A stretch of DNA of 64,000 bases from Doris montereyensis. Taxonomy: Eukaryota; Mollusca; Gastropoda; Nudibranchia; Dorididae. The translations under genes and the position numbers were made by a program. Shown one piece after another: positions 1 through 15,560 of the stretch. The notes beneath the pieces are model-generated. The model searched no databases and was not told the origin of the DNA. It saw only the letters and a program-made list of their open reading frames with translations. Each line of letters begins with the position of its first letter. The first letter of the stretch is position 1. Location: contig JAXRKP010000700.1 of the NCBI GenBank assembly GCA_037039925.1, positions 85,001 through 149,000 on the forward strand, read 5' to 3'.

Positions 1-1202
1 GGTCAATGGCGTGTCTGCCATACGAAGATTGGAAGAGTTCCCAAGCGGAGAACCGATGTGAACGATCCAAAACTGTAAAGTTGCCTATAATCTGCGTCGC
101 TCAGTCCAGTTTAAGAAGCCACAAAACTAGCATTTTAATTGTGTATTTGTTAATATACAATTTATGCAACTTTCTTCTGACCCAGTAGGGAGGTCGTCAT
201 TCATTTTCCCCACAATTTTGTCAAACGTTTAAATTTCGACGGAAGTATTTCGCCTTCGCTAGATCCCTAGATGTAGATACATGTATCTAGATCTAAAAAA
301 AAACAAACTAAGGTGCAATATCAATTTTCAGGCCTTTTCTTTTCTTTTTTTTAACAAAGAAAGGCATACAGCAGGGATAGGGTTACGGTGCGGTGGAGGA
401 GGGATTACCGTTAAGGATTGTGATAGATCTAAATTATGCTTCAAGTCTTACGTCCCTTGGCGATTCCCACTTTGGAACTCCTTCCATGAGATTAGAGACT
501 AGCTCTCAAAGCCAACAAGACCCCCCCCCCCACTCCCCGACTCCATCTAGCCCTCACCAACTCGTCTCTTATCTAAAAATCAACCGCTTTTAAGACACCT
601 GGCTGATGATGGTGAAGAGGGAAAGACAAATTGAAGAATTTATCACCTCGGATGATGTGAAAAGCCATATTCAACTAAAGCGTACTTCTGATGTGTCATT
701 AAATTGCTTTTTAACTGCTCATATGCCTGATTCATTAATTGATTGATTGATTAAGCCGGTGACAGACTAATTCCTTATTCATTTATCGGAAGACCGGAAA
801 AAAATTAAAGATTATTTGAGTTTTGTGATACCATTATTCTAAAACATAGCTGTAAAATTATCACGAAGTCAAAGCGTTGTAGTAGGTGTATTTAACCAAC
901 CTTTAAAATCTACAAACTTTTTGCGCATATATATGAATTATGTCTATCTATGTAATTTATTCCGTCTTAACAAGTGTACACAACATAAAAGGAGGAAGCA
1001 TGTAGGCAGACATAATATCTAGTGTTTACAAAGGATTGACTCAGTAGGACACTAGGCGAGTTAGTAAGAATGTTTAAACAATAAATTTTAGCTGTTTCAT
1101 TCATACTCATTTTAACGTTCAATATTACAATTTCATACAAGATCTAGATTTTCCATTGACGGTCGAAAAAATACTCAAAATCTACGAAGAGATATTTATT
1201 CG

Positions 1203-1280
1203 TAACACTATACAGTAACACTATACAGTAACACTATACAGTAACACTATACAGTAACACTATACAGTAACACTATACAG
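1203..1280. repeat. 13-bp tandem repeat, six perfect copies
   Basis: The unit TAACACTATACAG occurs six times head to tail without a mismatch, so the array is young or homogenised. It lies in gene-free DNA. Confidence 0.97.
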
Positions 1281-1423
1281 AACTAGGTCGACCTGAGTTA
1301 TCGTTGGCAGCATGACGTGTAAATTTGTCCCTTTGTTTTTACAAAACTATAGACATTTCATTATCCAAAGCCTGTTGTAATAAAAGCCAAGATAGAAAAG
1401 CTCTTGAACCAAATCCTGATAGC

Positions 1424-1463
1424 AGGTCATTCTAATACGGAATAGGTCATTCTAATACGGAAT
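1424..1463. repeat. 20-bp direct duplication
   Basis: Two identical adjacent copies of AGGTCATTCTAATACGGAAT. No open frame or element boundary is associated with them. Confidence 0.95.
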
Positions 1464-2385
1464 AATGGACTAACGAGTAAAAATGGCATTCGATGTAAGT
1501 AGACGTTCAGACACAACAGCTTGTTGATTGTGCACGGAGCCTATACAAATTAAGGTGAAAGGAGCGTGTTAACATTAATTTGTAGAAATAGAAAACAAAT
1601 CTATTGGACAATATTTAGTCCAATCAGAAGAATACTGAATCAAAACAAATTATTCTTTAAAAAACAAGAAAAGAAAGAAATTTTTCCCCAGATTTATGTC
1701 TTTAAAAATAAATTCGATAAATATGACCAAAAAACGTATAACTTCTGTTCCTGAATGTGAAAATGTACATGTACTCACTTTCAACGGCTCAGTGGAAAGC
1801 GATGGTCACCAACGAAGTTCAAAGTAATCGAGAAAGGCGAGTGTTGCCTATCACAGCTTCTGCGTCTGCTATAAATGTAACGGTCTCTTAGCATTGCTGT
1901 GATCATCATAAAGGGAAGCGGAGGAGGGGAGCGACCTTGCCTCGCCATAGTTCCTTGCTTGGCGCGAGAGGAGGGCGAGAGCGAGGGCAGACTGTGAGGT
2001 GTTCGGCAAAGCAATATGTGGTCGTTATCGAGATGCGAATATCATCAACATGGTCTGTGTGGTGGAAAGAGGAAAAACAAAGTGTTGACTTGACGTAATA
2101 CATGATGTAAGTGACAGGGAAGAGAAACAATGGAAGATGAAGAAAGCGAGTGATGACGGAAATGAAGGCGGGGTGGGGGGGTGTGGTGAATGAGAAGAGA
2201 TAAACAGATGGGAGACGAGAATAGGTCAAATAAGAAAAAGAAGAAAAAGAACTTGGTGGGAATAAATAATTAATGTTAGAAGAAAATTCGCTGGACAGGG
2301 GAATGTATTGAAGTGCACACAACAATCAAAGAAACTGATTCAAAATCGGTACAGTCTGATTTTACACGTAATTCATGAGAATAAG

Positions 2386-3382
2386 GGCGCTGACACAGTG
2401 GAGATCGCACCATCTCGACCTAGCTTCCCTTTTTGGGAGCTAGCATTTATTCTATAGGAAAAGTATTACAGGAAACACAGTAGAGGCGTCGAAACATGTC
2501 GCCTTTTTGGGGGCCTAGACTCATGGTGCTTGATCTAAGCGCTGCGCTTAGATTGGGAGTCAAAAAAGTGCCTGCTCGCCAGACAGGCATTCACCGTTGA
2601 CCGGAAATGGCGAAGGCCCAGAGTCTTGAGCTGGACATAGGTCAATAACTAGTGATCGGAGAGAAAATCTAAAAACAGATTCGTAAACAGCGACCCAAAA
2701 TTAACAAGGTTTACGCGAAGACATGCTGAAAAAATGCATAATTAACAATTTCATTAAAATATTTTTAATTCGAAACAAACATTAAAGTTAAGGACGACTG
2801 GTTGACATGCCCATGGCACAGACACACACACACACACACACACATACGAAGAAAGCGTGCGTCCCAACACTCTTCCACCTCTGCCTGCAGTAACTGTAGT
2901 GTAAACTTTAGTGCAGCGTATTTTATTACTACATGCAAACCCAACATGGACACCGACCAAACAATAAAGCTTGTCGTAGCTCTTGAAAAAAGACCCTTTC
3001 TTTATGACAAAGCTGACCCAGGGTACAGCAATAGAAATCAGCTCAATGCCGAATGGAAAAAAAAATTGCGGAGGAAATTGGCTGCATTTTTCCTCATCGG
3101 CGAGTATCTCTTCCATCAGGTGATGGTACTCGCCGTATTGGCGACGGCGTCGATTTATTTCATGGACCCAATAGCGTCGTCTTCTCTTTCTTTTCGAGTG
3201 CAACCAGTGTGATATCATCCACTGAAGTATTTCTTCATCCACGTCCATCTCCTTTAATTGAAGAAAACAAAATGAGAGGATGCTTGCGCTGGGATTTTTA
3301 CCGCTTTTTTTACCGTCACGTGATTTTGTCGCTCAGTTCAGAGAGTCTTGAGGGAAGGTGCGATCTCCACTCTGTAGGCACC
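2386..3382 (-). mobile_element. PIF/Harbinger-like DNA transposon, deletion derivative
   Basis: Terminal inverted repeats lie at 2,386-2,411 and 3,357-3,382. They match at 22 of 26 positions, with a perfect inner 15-mer AGTGGAGATCGCACC. Between them, on the minus strand, is the start of a HARBI1/ALP1-type transposase. The element is only about 1 kb, so most of the transposase (including the DDE nuclease) is missing. The left flank could supply a TAA target duplication but the right flank does not match, so the insertion is old or the end is mis-set by a base. A (CA)n tract lies inside at 2,820-2,844, and a short hairpin (CTAAGCG stem) near 2,535. Confidence 0.7.
2754..3248 (-). pseudogene. 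N-terminal fragment of a HARBI1-like transposase
   Basis: The frame opens with an ATG at 3,246-3,248. After about 20 residues it shows a basic run followed by RRYWVHEINRRRRQYGEYHH and then LMEEILADEE. This resembles the conserved start of PIF/Harbinger transposases, where a basic stretch, W-V, R-R and G-x-Y-x-x-L-M-x-E-L precede an F-L-R-M segment. The expected F-L-R is present just downstream but in another frame, showing decay. The rest of the frame (below about 3,050) is junk, including a (CA)n tract, and no DDE motif is seen. Not functional. It lies entirely within the inverted-repeat-bounded element. Confidence 0.7.
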
Positions 3383-3507
3383 AGGTAGCCCCTTTCTCCT
3401 CGCGGTTTATTGGAGGGAAGGTGCGAACAGGTGAGTCCTTCATCTTGATGGCAATTATGCTTTTCATGACGCACTCGTCCTGCTCAACCTGACCTCTTGA
3501 TAGTTAA

Positions 3508-3621
<114 letters not shown>

Positions 3622-4109
3622 AAGAAGACACATAATGCTAACGGCCTAGAAATATCATAGAGTTCCATGTAAAAGCACTTTCTATCCTGTTTCAATGAAC
3701 ATTTACATATTTAAAAAAAACAAACAAAAAACCAACAACAACAAAACAAGAAGTTAAGGGAACGTTGAATGAAAAGAGAGTTTACGGCATATGAGTGCAC
3801 TATTAATGCATGCAGTGCCGTACTAATGGCTGCTTGAATTAAAACGCTATTCCGGTGACTGAAGCGAATGTGCCAGCCTTGAAATGAATTGATTCAGTGG
3901 ATGTGAAATGCAAAAACTGTAACGCACTTCTCCAAACTGACTGACCACAAGAAGAGCCGTGTCAACCAAAGGTATCCAGGAAATCGACATAAAGTTCGAT
4001 TTGGGACCAAGGACGCTAATTGGCAAACACTGCAGAAGACGTCCGAACACAGGAATGTGGTAGAGCAAGTAGAGTATAGAGCATTGGTGACATGTACAAT
4101 ATTCTTGGG

Positions 4110-4470
<361 letters not shown>

Positions 4471-4689
4471 AATAAATTAGCTATGCCTGAAATCACAAAA
4501 AGTCACATGTACCAAGTGTCCAATATCTAATGACATCCAAACGAATTATGATTTTATGAAAACCAACAAAGATAAAAAATAATAATTAAAAAACCATGTG
4601 GTGTGTGTATTAACAGAGCATTCCCATATATTATACCCATATGTATGAATGTATGTATTTATAGCATTGACCTGTATATGTGTACTTAT

Positions 4690-4744
4690 ACCTTTGACAT
4701 GTGTGAGTGTATGCGTGTGCGTGTATATGTGTATGTGTGTGTTT
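4690..4744. repeat. Imperfect TG/TATG repeat
   Basis: Degenerate alternation of GTGT and TATG bases in gene-free sequence just beyond the truncated end of the neighbouring LINE. Confidence 0.7.
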
Positions 4745-5068
4745 TAAGCGCGTCCTAAGAGACTTCAAATAGTAGCAATCAATGACAGACTGCACTCGTT
4801 CTTCTGATGAAATATCAATACATGACACCATGAGTAAAGTAACTGTGGAGAAACCAGTTGCTTTAAACGCTAAAGTTAAGAAATCCTTACTGTTCAGTAA
4901 CAACATTAACAAATTTAATCTCATCTTTCAAATTCCAAACACCACTAATCGATTCCAATCACATTACATAGTATTATGGAGTACAATACCTAGGTTCGGT
5001 TCAAGTATGTTGTGATAACTTAATACTGTGTCTGATTACCAAAGGAGGAGCAAAGAACGTGTCAATGT

Positions 5069-5660
5069 TTAAGTTAACCCGCTTTGGTTTACAACAGACA
5101 GACATCGAATATAAGGCGTATCGTCAGCATACATGTTTACCCCTTGCTGTTTGATAATATCCCCAAGCGGTTGTGTATACAATGTATATAGTAAGGGACC
5201 AAGCACTGACCCGTGTGGAACCCCATACTTGAGTGGAAAAGGAGAAGATTGCACTTTATAAAAGAGAAAGATTGGGTACGATCATGAAGATAGGATATAA
5301 ACCAGTCAAGCACAGTGCCCTCTAGACCAAAACGTTTTGGAAAGTCGCTCAATAAGAATAGAATGGTCAAGTATGTCAAACGCCGCGCTTAAATCAAGCA
5401 GGGTTAAGACTGACACTTTGCGTTCATCGGCAGCGCACAACAAATCATTTTGTATCTTAAGCAAGGATGTTTCCGTGTTGTGATATTGTCTGTAAGCTGA
5501 CTGATTGGGTTCGAATAATTTATATTTCAGAAGATGTTTCTTTAATTGCATTGCAACGACCTTTTCCAAAATCTTCGATAAAAATGGGAGGTTCGAAACA
5601 GGCCTATAGTTTTTTAATTCTTCAGGAGATAGGTTGGGTTTCTTAAGTAGAGGGTTACAA
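5069..5660 (-). pseudogene. L2-like LINE reverse transcriptase, palm region
   Basis: Overlapping frames contain, in order: [57 protein letters not shown], a [16 protein letters not shown] block and MYADDT. These are reverse transcriptase blocks 2 to 5, with both catalytic aspartates of YADD present. Two frame changes interrupt them and nothing recognisable follows YADD. Confidence 0.85.
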
Positions 5661-5807
5661 TTGCGTGTTTAAAGGTCTTGGGTACAATTCCAGTTTTTAG
5701 AGATTCATTAACAATGGTTGTTAGAACAGGAGCTAGGTGATCTAAATATCTAACTAATAATGATGTGTCAATCGGATCAAGGTAGCATGATTTCGGTGGT
5801 GAAGATC

Positions 5808-6791
5808 TTATAAGGGTCTTGAGATCCTCCTCGGTGACCGGTTGGAATTCACAGAAGACCGTATCACCCTCAAATTGTTTGAAAGTCGGTGGTGAATGAT
5901 GATGCTGGTCGAGATTGTTTCTGATGAGATGTACTTTATCCTTGAAATAATGTCCAAATACGTCAGGTAAGTCATTCCTTGAGTACCGGTTGGAACATTT
6001 TCTTTGTCAGATTTGCTGGCTTTGCCCGTCATTTTGCTGGTTATGTGAAACAGGGCACGCGCAGTTGTGCACTCGTTGATTTTGCTGTTATAATATTCAG
6101 CCTTTGCAGCTTTAATTAGTAGCTTCATTTTGTTGTTATGTTGTTTGTAAATTTGTTTGTGTATCTCCAGGCTTGTAGAGCGCCATTTTCTCTCTGCTCG
6201 TCGTCGTTCCGCTTTGAGTAGCTTTATCTCCCCTGTCAGCCACGGTGCTGATGGGCGATCGGTGACTGTGCGGTGTTCAATAGGTGCATGGTGATCGAGC
6301 AGCTGCCTTAGTGTGTTGTTGTAGGTTTCGATGACATTGGTACTTGTCAGAAGGCTCGGGACAACACGTTCAATGTCAGCCTCTAGTGTCGTGTGATCAA
6401 AAGCTTTTCTTCTTGATGTAATTTTTCGTCTGGGAGTTGGTTTTTTGACGTTGATTTCGAAAGTAATGACGAAGTGGTCAGAGACGCCTTTATCCGCTAC
6501 GTTAAGGTTGTAAATTTCCTCGTTGTCATCGGTTACAACCCAGTCTAATGTATGTTGTTTTACATGCGTTGCCGTGTTTACGTGCTGCTTGAAGCTATTT
6601 GATGTTAGAATTGATTTTACGGTATTGGCATTTCGGTTATGCGGATTATCATAGTGTAGATTGAAGTCACCAAGTATGATAGGCCTGCTCTTTTTTGTCG
6701 TGTAACTTTCTAGCAGGGTTTGAAAATCAGCAACGAAATCCGATACTTTAAGTTTGTTCTTCTTACTAGGTGGTGGACGATATATGCACAT
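5808..6791 (-). pseudogene. L2-like LINE endonuclease C-terminal half plus linker
   Basis: 327-residue frame. Residues about 1-110 hold the endonuclease motifs IYRPPP, ILGDFNLHYDN, LDWVVT and SDHFVI. Residues about 110-270 are the basic linker (APWLTGEI, RRRAERKWR, AKAEYYNSKI) that precedes the reverse transcriptase in CR1/L2 elements. The frame is lost near residue 275. Confidence 0.85.
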
Positions 6792-6895
6792 GAAGGTTGT
6801 TGATTGTCCCTTTGTTTGAAGTGTGCACTCACAACATTCGAATGATTTAAGTGTGGTGATCGTTTTCGTTTTTATGTTAAGATTGCACCTGCTAA

Positions 6896-7174
6896 TTACG
6901 CACAGCCCCCTCCCGAACCGCTGAGTCTCGGTACGGGTGTTGGCTTGAACCCCTGGGGAGTTAGGTCGTTGATGATTACCTCATCACCTTTTGGTTGAAG
7001 CCATGATTCTGTGAGGAAAGCAATATCAACATCAGATTCAATAATCAGGTCTTGAATCAGTCCGCTTTTATTTCGTGATGACTGAGCGTTCAAGAGTAGG
7101 ACTTTAACATGGTTATTATCCTTTTCATGTAAATTGTCAGTCAAATTATGTTGCCGTTGTGCAGGGCTGAACAT
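6896..7174 (-). pseudogene. L2-like LINE endonuclease, N-terminal piece
   Basis: Carries the start of the exonuclease/endonuclease fold: VKVLLLNAQSSRNKS, then a D-V-D-I-A-F-L-T-E-S-W-L strand that supplies the conserved catalytic glutamate. The upstream frame (7,146-7,397) overlaps out of register, and the downstream continuation (VISRCNLNIKTKT) is also in another frame. The domain is therefore broken at both sides. Confidence 0.75.
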
Positions 7175-7853
7175 TGGGCTGGTCAGGATTATTATTTAAT
7201 GTCGAGATCAACTGGTGTGTTGCTTTTCTACTGCGCATAACCCTTGGGATGTGCTCAGGGAATGCGATGTTTTTGTTGGTTTGTCCTGCCCAGTTGTTGT
7301 TATTTTCGTCGTTGTTGTAGTTGTCATCAAAACAAGGAACCGTCGTGAGTGTTTGAGGGGGGGGGCTCACGACTGCAACGTTGGGGCCTCCGACCATTAT
7401 ATTGTTTGAATAAGTCGTCGCTTACGTTGGCCACCACGACATTGTCTCTGGCCGTTGGTAAAAAAGTCGCTTTTAATGTTATTGTTTGTGAGCGTGAATG
7501 GTTTGTAGCACGTGGTGAGTAAAAATCGGATAATGGAAAGGAGTAAAAATGTCACCAAACCTGAACGAATGAAATGACTTGATGTTGTAAAATCCATCTT
7601 CAAATTTAGAAATAAACGAAAACGACTTATTTAAAATAGAAGATTCAAACACAGTTCAGGAAGACTGGGATGTGACGAATGTGTAGATATAAGAATCCAG
7701 GATGTTAAAAATGAAATAGACGCACAAAATCCAGGTTAGAGTGGAGTTTTAACCCCATACCATCTCTGTACCACCGTCTTAAAGTACTGTCAACTATTAA
7801 CATAAGCAATTGCAAGCAGCCGACCCACTTGTCTGCCTGCCTGCCTGCCCCCC

Positions 7854-8946
<1,093 letters not shown>

Positions 8947-9318
8947 AAAGAAGAAGCAGAAAAGAACAAGAAGAAGAAGCAGAAGAAGAAGAAGAAGAAG
9001 AAGAAGAAGAAGAAGAAGAAGAAGAAGAAGAAGAAGAAGAAGAAGAAGAAGAAGAAGAAGAAGAAGAAGAAGAAGAAGAAGAAGAAGAAGAAGAAGAAGA
9101 AGAAGAAGAAGAAGAAGAAGAAGAAGAAGAAGAAGAAGAAGAAGAAGAAGAAGAAGAAGAAGAAGAAGAAGAAGAAGAAGAAAAAGAAGAAGAAGAAGAA
9201 GAAGAAGAAGAAGAAGAAGAAGAAGAAGAAGAAGAAGAAGAAGAAGAAGAAGAAGAAGAAGAAGAAGAAGAAGAAGAAGAAGAAGAAGAAGAAGAAGAAG
9301 AAGAAGAAGAAGAGGAAG
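8947..9318. repeat. (AAG)n trinucleotide array, about 370 bp
   Basis: Nearly pure AAG with one AAA interruption near 9,183. It gives artificial poly-Lys, poly-Arg, poly-Ser and poly-Leu frames. Confidence 0.99.
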
Positions 9319-9761
9319 TTTCAATATTTAGGCCAAAGCTCTCAGACACGAAGCAGACGTACCTTCAAGAAGCGAAAGTATATTATGTCGAAAGCACTCT
9401 AAGGATCAGAGCGTGACAACAATCAAAATAGAGCCTTTCCACCAATCCTAAATGCCACGTCCATAGCACTATCGCATGGAATGTGTAACGGTGTTACTAC
9501 CAGATTTGCATGTAAGATGTAATGGTGAGCATGAGTGTGGGAAAAGTCAAACGCATTTCTGAATTCCAAGAAAGGAGACCAAAACCTACGTCGACCGTTA
9601 TCGTAAACTTTCACCAATGTGAATTGCATGTATTGGCTAAACTAAAGAAATTAGAACGGGCAAAACGAAATCGCTAATGTAACATTCGGTGTACAATTCA
9701 AAAGATCGTTCAATTCTAGCAGCGACACATCAAATTCAAAGCGGCCGGGACATGTTAAAGG

Positions 9762-9763
<2 letters not shown>

Positions 9764-9828
<65 letters not shown>
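9764..9828. repeat. (TG)n microsatellite
   Basis: About 65 bp of pure TG. Confidence 0.99.
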
Positions 9829-10207
9829 CAATTGTGAGAAGGTAACAGTTAATGAACCAGTTTCAGAACCAAAGGCTCTACTATGGAGCAATGTAAGTGC
9901 GTGACAAAAGACATAAAAGCATAGGTGGTGAAGATGAATTTCAAGTCAGTATCCCCGCACGTGTGCAGGCTCGCCCAGTTCATATCGGTGAATCCCCGGG
10001 AAGCCATTTCATTTATTGTCCTTCTCAACTCCAAGCAGAGTCCCACATCACATCCGCCTGTTAAACGGCGTCATTCCTACATCCTGACGGTATCTTTCTC
10101 TGCCAATTAAGGGATACTCATTTAACCCGAGTCAACTGAGGCAAGCAGAGCTATGTTTCTTTCAAATGGTACGACAGTACGACATATAGTGCCGTAAACT
10201 TCCCGCA

Positions 10208-11637
<1,430 letters not shown>

Positions 11638-11951
11638 GTACCTATAACATGATGAATCTTACCAATCTTGTTTAGCATCACGTACTGGCTGTGTCCCAAC
11701 GTGTCTCTTCCCCGATGTGGATAATTATGACGGAGAAGGATGAGGAAAAAATCAACACAAAATATCTTTATATGCAATGTTCATGACTTACCACAATATA
11801 AGATGGAATCGGTCAATCTCGTCATTACGTTAGGCAGAATCAGAAGTTACATCTTTCATTCAATTCTTCTTTTTTTATATCTCGTCTTAGTCTTAGCTCC
11901 AGAAGACTAATCTGTTAAATGTTTTTACAGGAACATACTACAATGTCATTA

Positions 11952-13095
<1,144 letters not shown>

Positions 13096-13290
13096 TACGA
13101 GAAACGATCCCTATAGGTTTTCCATACGAGAAACGATCCCTATAGGTTTTCCATACGAGAAACGACCCCTATAGGTTTTTCCATAGGTTTTCCATAAGAA
13201 ACGATCCCTATAGGTTTTCCATAGGTTTTCCATATAAGAAACGATCCCTATAGGTTTTCCATCGAGAAACGATCCCTATAGGTTTTCCAT
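13096..13290. repeat. 29-bp minisatellite, six copies
   Basis: Six copies built on GAAACGATCCCTATAGG followed by TTTTCCAT. Copies 1, 2 and 6 are nearly identical. Copies 3 and 4 carry an internal duplication of ATAGGTTTTCC, so the period is not constant. Confidence 0.95.
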
Positions 13291-14064
13291 TTACAGGTGC
13301 TTGCCCTTGGGTCCTATCGAAGATTGAAAATACCACGTGTGGGGTTCTGAGCATCCTTAACGATACCAAAGGCCCTTAGCGATCCTAAAGTATCTATATT
13401 AACAGAGATAGTCGCATTTACTTCTATTGGACAATGGCAGAAAATAGATAACCTGCTAACCAACGTGATTTCCTCGTCCCCTCATTGTTCTCCTCTCTTC
13501 TTTTTGTTTTCTTCTTCCTTTTGTTTGTTTTTTTGTTTTGTTTGATACATTGTGTCGTTTCATTCCAATCGCTAAAGGGCAATTTAACCTCTTCACGCCA
13601 TTGATTTTGTTAAGGTTTCCTCCCATCGTTTGAACAGGCTGTCCGTGAAAGGAAGTGACCATCACAAGTCTTACGTCTTAAGGCTTTCCCTAGAGATTTT
13701 ATCCAGCCCAGTTTTATCGATTACTGCCACCCCATCCATCAAAACGTACCCCGGTGCCTATCAACTCGTTCGTTGAGACAATAAATAATATAAATTACAC
13801 GGTAAAGCTAAAACATGAAATAATCATGTTAACTTTTGGCACCTTTTGCTACACAAACAGCAACGTATCAAGGCGGAAATGGCATTATCTAGTGTAGAGC
13901 TGGAAAGACAGAGAGGCAGGTAGAAGTTGGTGAACAGATACGTTATTAGTAAAATAGACAGATGGGTAGATTTGATAAATGAATAGACAATGAAAGACAT
14001 TGTAGTATGAACATTTCTAGATAAAAACATGCCCGACAAACATACATAAAATAAATGTTAATGA
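13291..14064. other. Gene-free spacer
   Basis: Nothing recognisable beyond a T-rich tract near 13,500-13,545. Confidence 0.5.
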
Positions 14065-14092
14065 TTAGATAGATAAATAGATACATACATGC

Positions 14093-14151
<59 letters not shown>
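14065..14151. repeat. (GATA)n microsatellite
   Basis: Imperfect GATA at the left, pure from about 14,093 to 14,151, with degenerate GACA/CATA repeats continuing to about 14,210. Confidence 0.97.
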
Positions 14152-14307
14152 CAGACAGACACAGACATGCACAGACATACATACGTGTAATTACATACAT
14201 ACATACACAGATCTATAGGAGGATGGATAGAGTGGAAGACAGACAGATAGACTAACAAACAGTTGTAACACAAACAAGATAAACACGTCATCAGCTGAGG
14301 TTTGGTT

Positions 14308-14328
14308 GGGGGCAGGGGAGGGGAGGGG
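14308..14328 (+). other. Potential G-quadruplex motif
   Basis: Four runs of four or five G separated by one- or two-base loops (G5-CA-G4-A-G4-A-G4). This meets the usual quadruplex pattern. No gene is adjacent. Confidence 0.6.
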
Positions 14329-15330
14329 TTGTTTTAGACAAGGGATAGGCCAGCGTTGTAAAGGGTAACTAAAAAGGAAGACGTGGAAGAAATTAATTTG
14401 TTAAAACGTGTTTATAGCAAGATGATGCCAAACTAGCTGTTATTAAATGCTTCTGAGTTTCCGAGGAGATGAGCAAATGAACAACGGCCTGGAAAATGTA
14501 GATCGAAAATAACCAGGCCGTATTATAGTGAAGGGCCGGCTAGTGATAAAAAGAAAGTACTGGTATTCACTGGTAATGTGATCTCCCGGAGTAGACAGTC
14601 TTTATCCTCAGACAAGATTAGGGGTTGTCGATAATAAACACACATGAAAAGAGCGAGTCGCACCGGGCAGACACGAAAAACACATTTCTAATCGATTTCT
14701 CCACCATTCATCTTTATACATCTTCGTCCCATCTCTGTATTTATGGCTCTCCTATTTCGCTTCCTCGCTGCTCATTTTGACTGCTCAGATACGACAGCTT
14801 AGAAGTTAATTTAGAGTTGGAAATCTAGAAGTCTATAGTCTGTACACAAATTGTAATCCATCGGAAGTCCCCATCGACGCCTTTGATCCACAGTTATCCG
14901 ACAGTTAATATCACACCGATGTCGCAATCACTTCCCATGCCCCATAATGAGTTTCAACTTTGAAACTTGATCATCAGGGAAACAATTTCAGATGCAAAAT
15001 ATGGAAACATTCAACAGTTACAAAATCAACCAATTCTCCTATATCATGTATGCTCATATATGTATTACGTTAATAATGAGCTGATTATATTATAAAGACT
15101 GGAGAGAAATCATCGACTAAGAATTATTTTGTCCAACGACACATTTGACGATATTTTCAGTTAAAACCACCATGCGACTCACATTCGCCAATTGTTCTGT
15201 CTCACAAAACATTTTCACCAAATCCGTTCTTCGCTTGTCATAACTTGTATTTTTGTCTTTGTCCCAAAACGTGTTTATGTGCAGTTAGGACGATACAATT
15301 ATGAGCCCACGAAATCTCGATATGATTAAA
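14329..15330. other. Gene-free spacer
   Basis: Ordinary AT-rich sequence with no recognised feature. Confidence 0.5.
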
Positions 15331-15560
15331 TTGTGGCGTCGGTGGTTAATGATCACAGGTAGTAGGACTTGCGACCACGAAGAAAGGGATTCGAACCTTA
15401 GTTTCACTAGGCTCAACGTTGGGTCCCTAGGAAAGACTCCATGATTGTCCTCATTACATCAAGGATCGAATGGTTACCAGCTAAGGTTGGGAAGGTGAAG
15501 CGTGCAAAAGACCAATGTCCCAGCTGAGGTGACGTGGAGGATATGAGATTAGTGCCACAG
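15331..15560 (+). repeat. tRNA-derived SINE-like repeat
   Basis: A tRNA-like head has an A-box-like TGGCGTCGGTGGTTAATG near 15,333 and a near-consensus B box GGATTCGAACC at 15,387-15,397. These are followed by a non-tRNA body (CACTAGGCTCAACG...CCCAGCTGAGGTG). Internal Pol III promoter spacing is right for a tRNA-derived SINE. No poly-A tail or target duplication was identified. Confidence 0.6.

Larger units (their letters stand above)
1..2385. other. Intergenic DNA, no gene seen
   Basis: AT-rich sequence with only short, biased open frames that lack recognisable domains. It holds two small tandem repeats (listed separately) and a short ATTG repeat near 738-752. I see no exon with good splice signals. 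Confidence 0.6.
5060..7610 (-). mobile_element. L2/CR1-group LINE, 3'-truncated and frame-broken
   Basis: Read on the minus strand, the pieces run in LINE order. First comes an N-terminal leader (7,600 to about 7,150). Then an AP-type endonuclease follows (about 7,130-6,470), with LLNAQSS, FLTESWL, IYRPPP, GDFNLHYDN and SDHF. Then comes a linker and a reverse transcriptase (about 5,850-5,069), with [35 protein letters not shown] and the catalytic YADD. This arrangement is characteristic of the L2 clade. Several single-base frameshifts split the ORF (near 7,170, 6,890, 5,990 and 5,640). Similarity stops soon after YADD, so roughly the last third of the reverse transcriptase region and the 3' UTR are absent. 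Inactive. Confidence 0.85.

Noticed and set aside
6..188. Short open frame at the left edge
   Set aside because: 60 codons, no domain, no splice or promoter context.
2397..3371. The inverted 15-mer as a chance match
   Set aside because: Match extends to 22 of 26 bases and encloses a Harbinger-like peptide, so I accept it as transposon ends.
13096..13290. CRISPR-like spacing of repeats
   Set aside because: Eukaryotic context; the copies are directly adjacent with no unique spacers, so this is a minisatellite.
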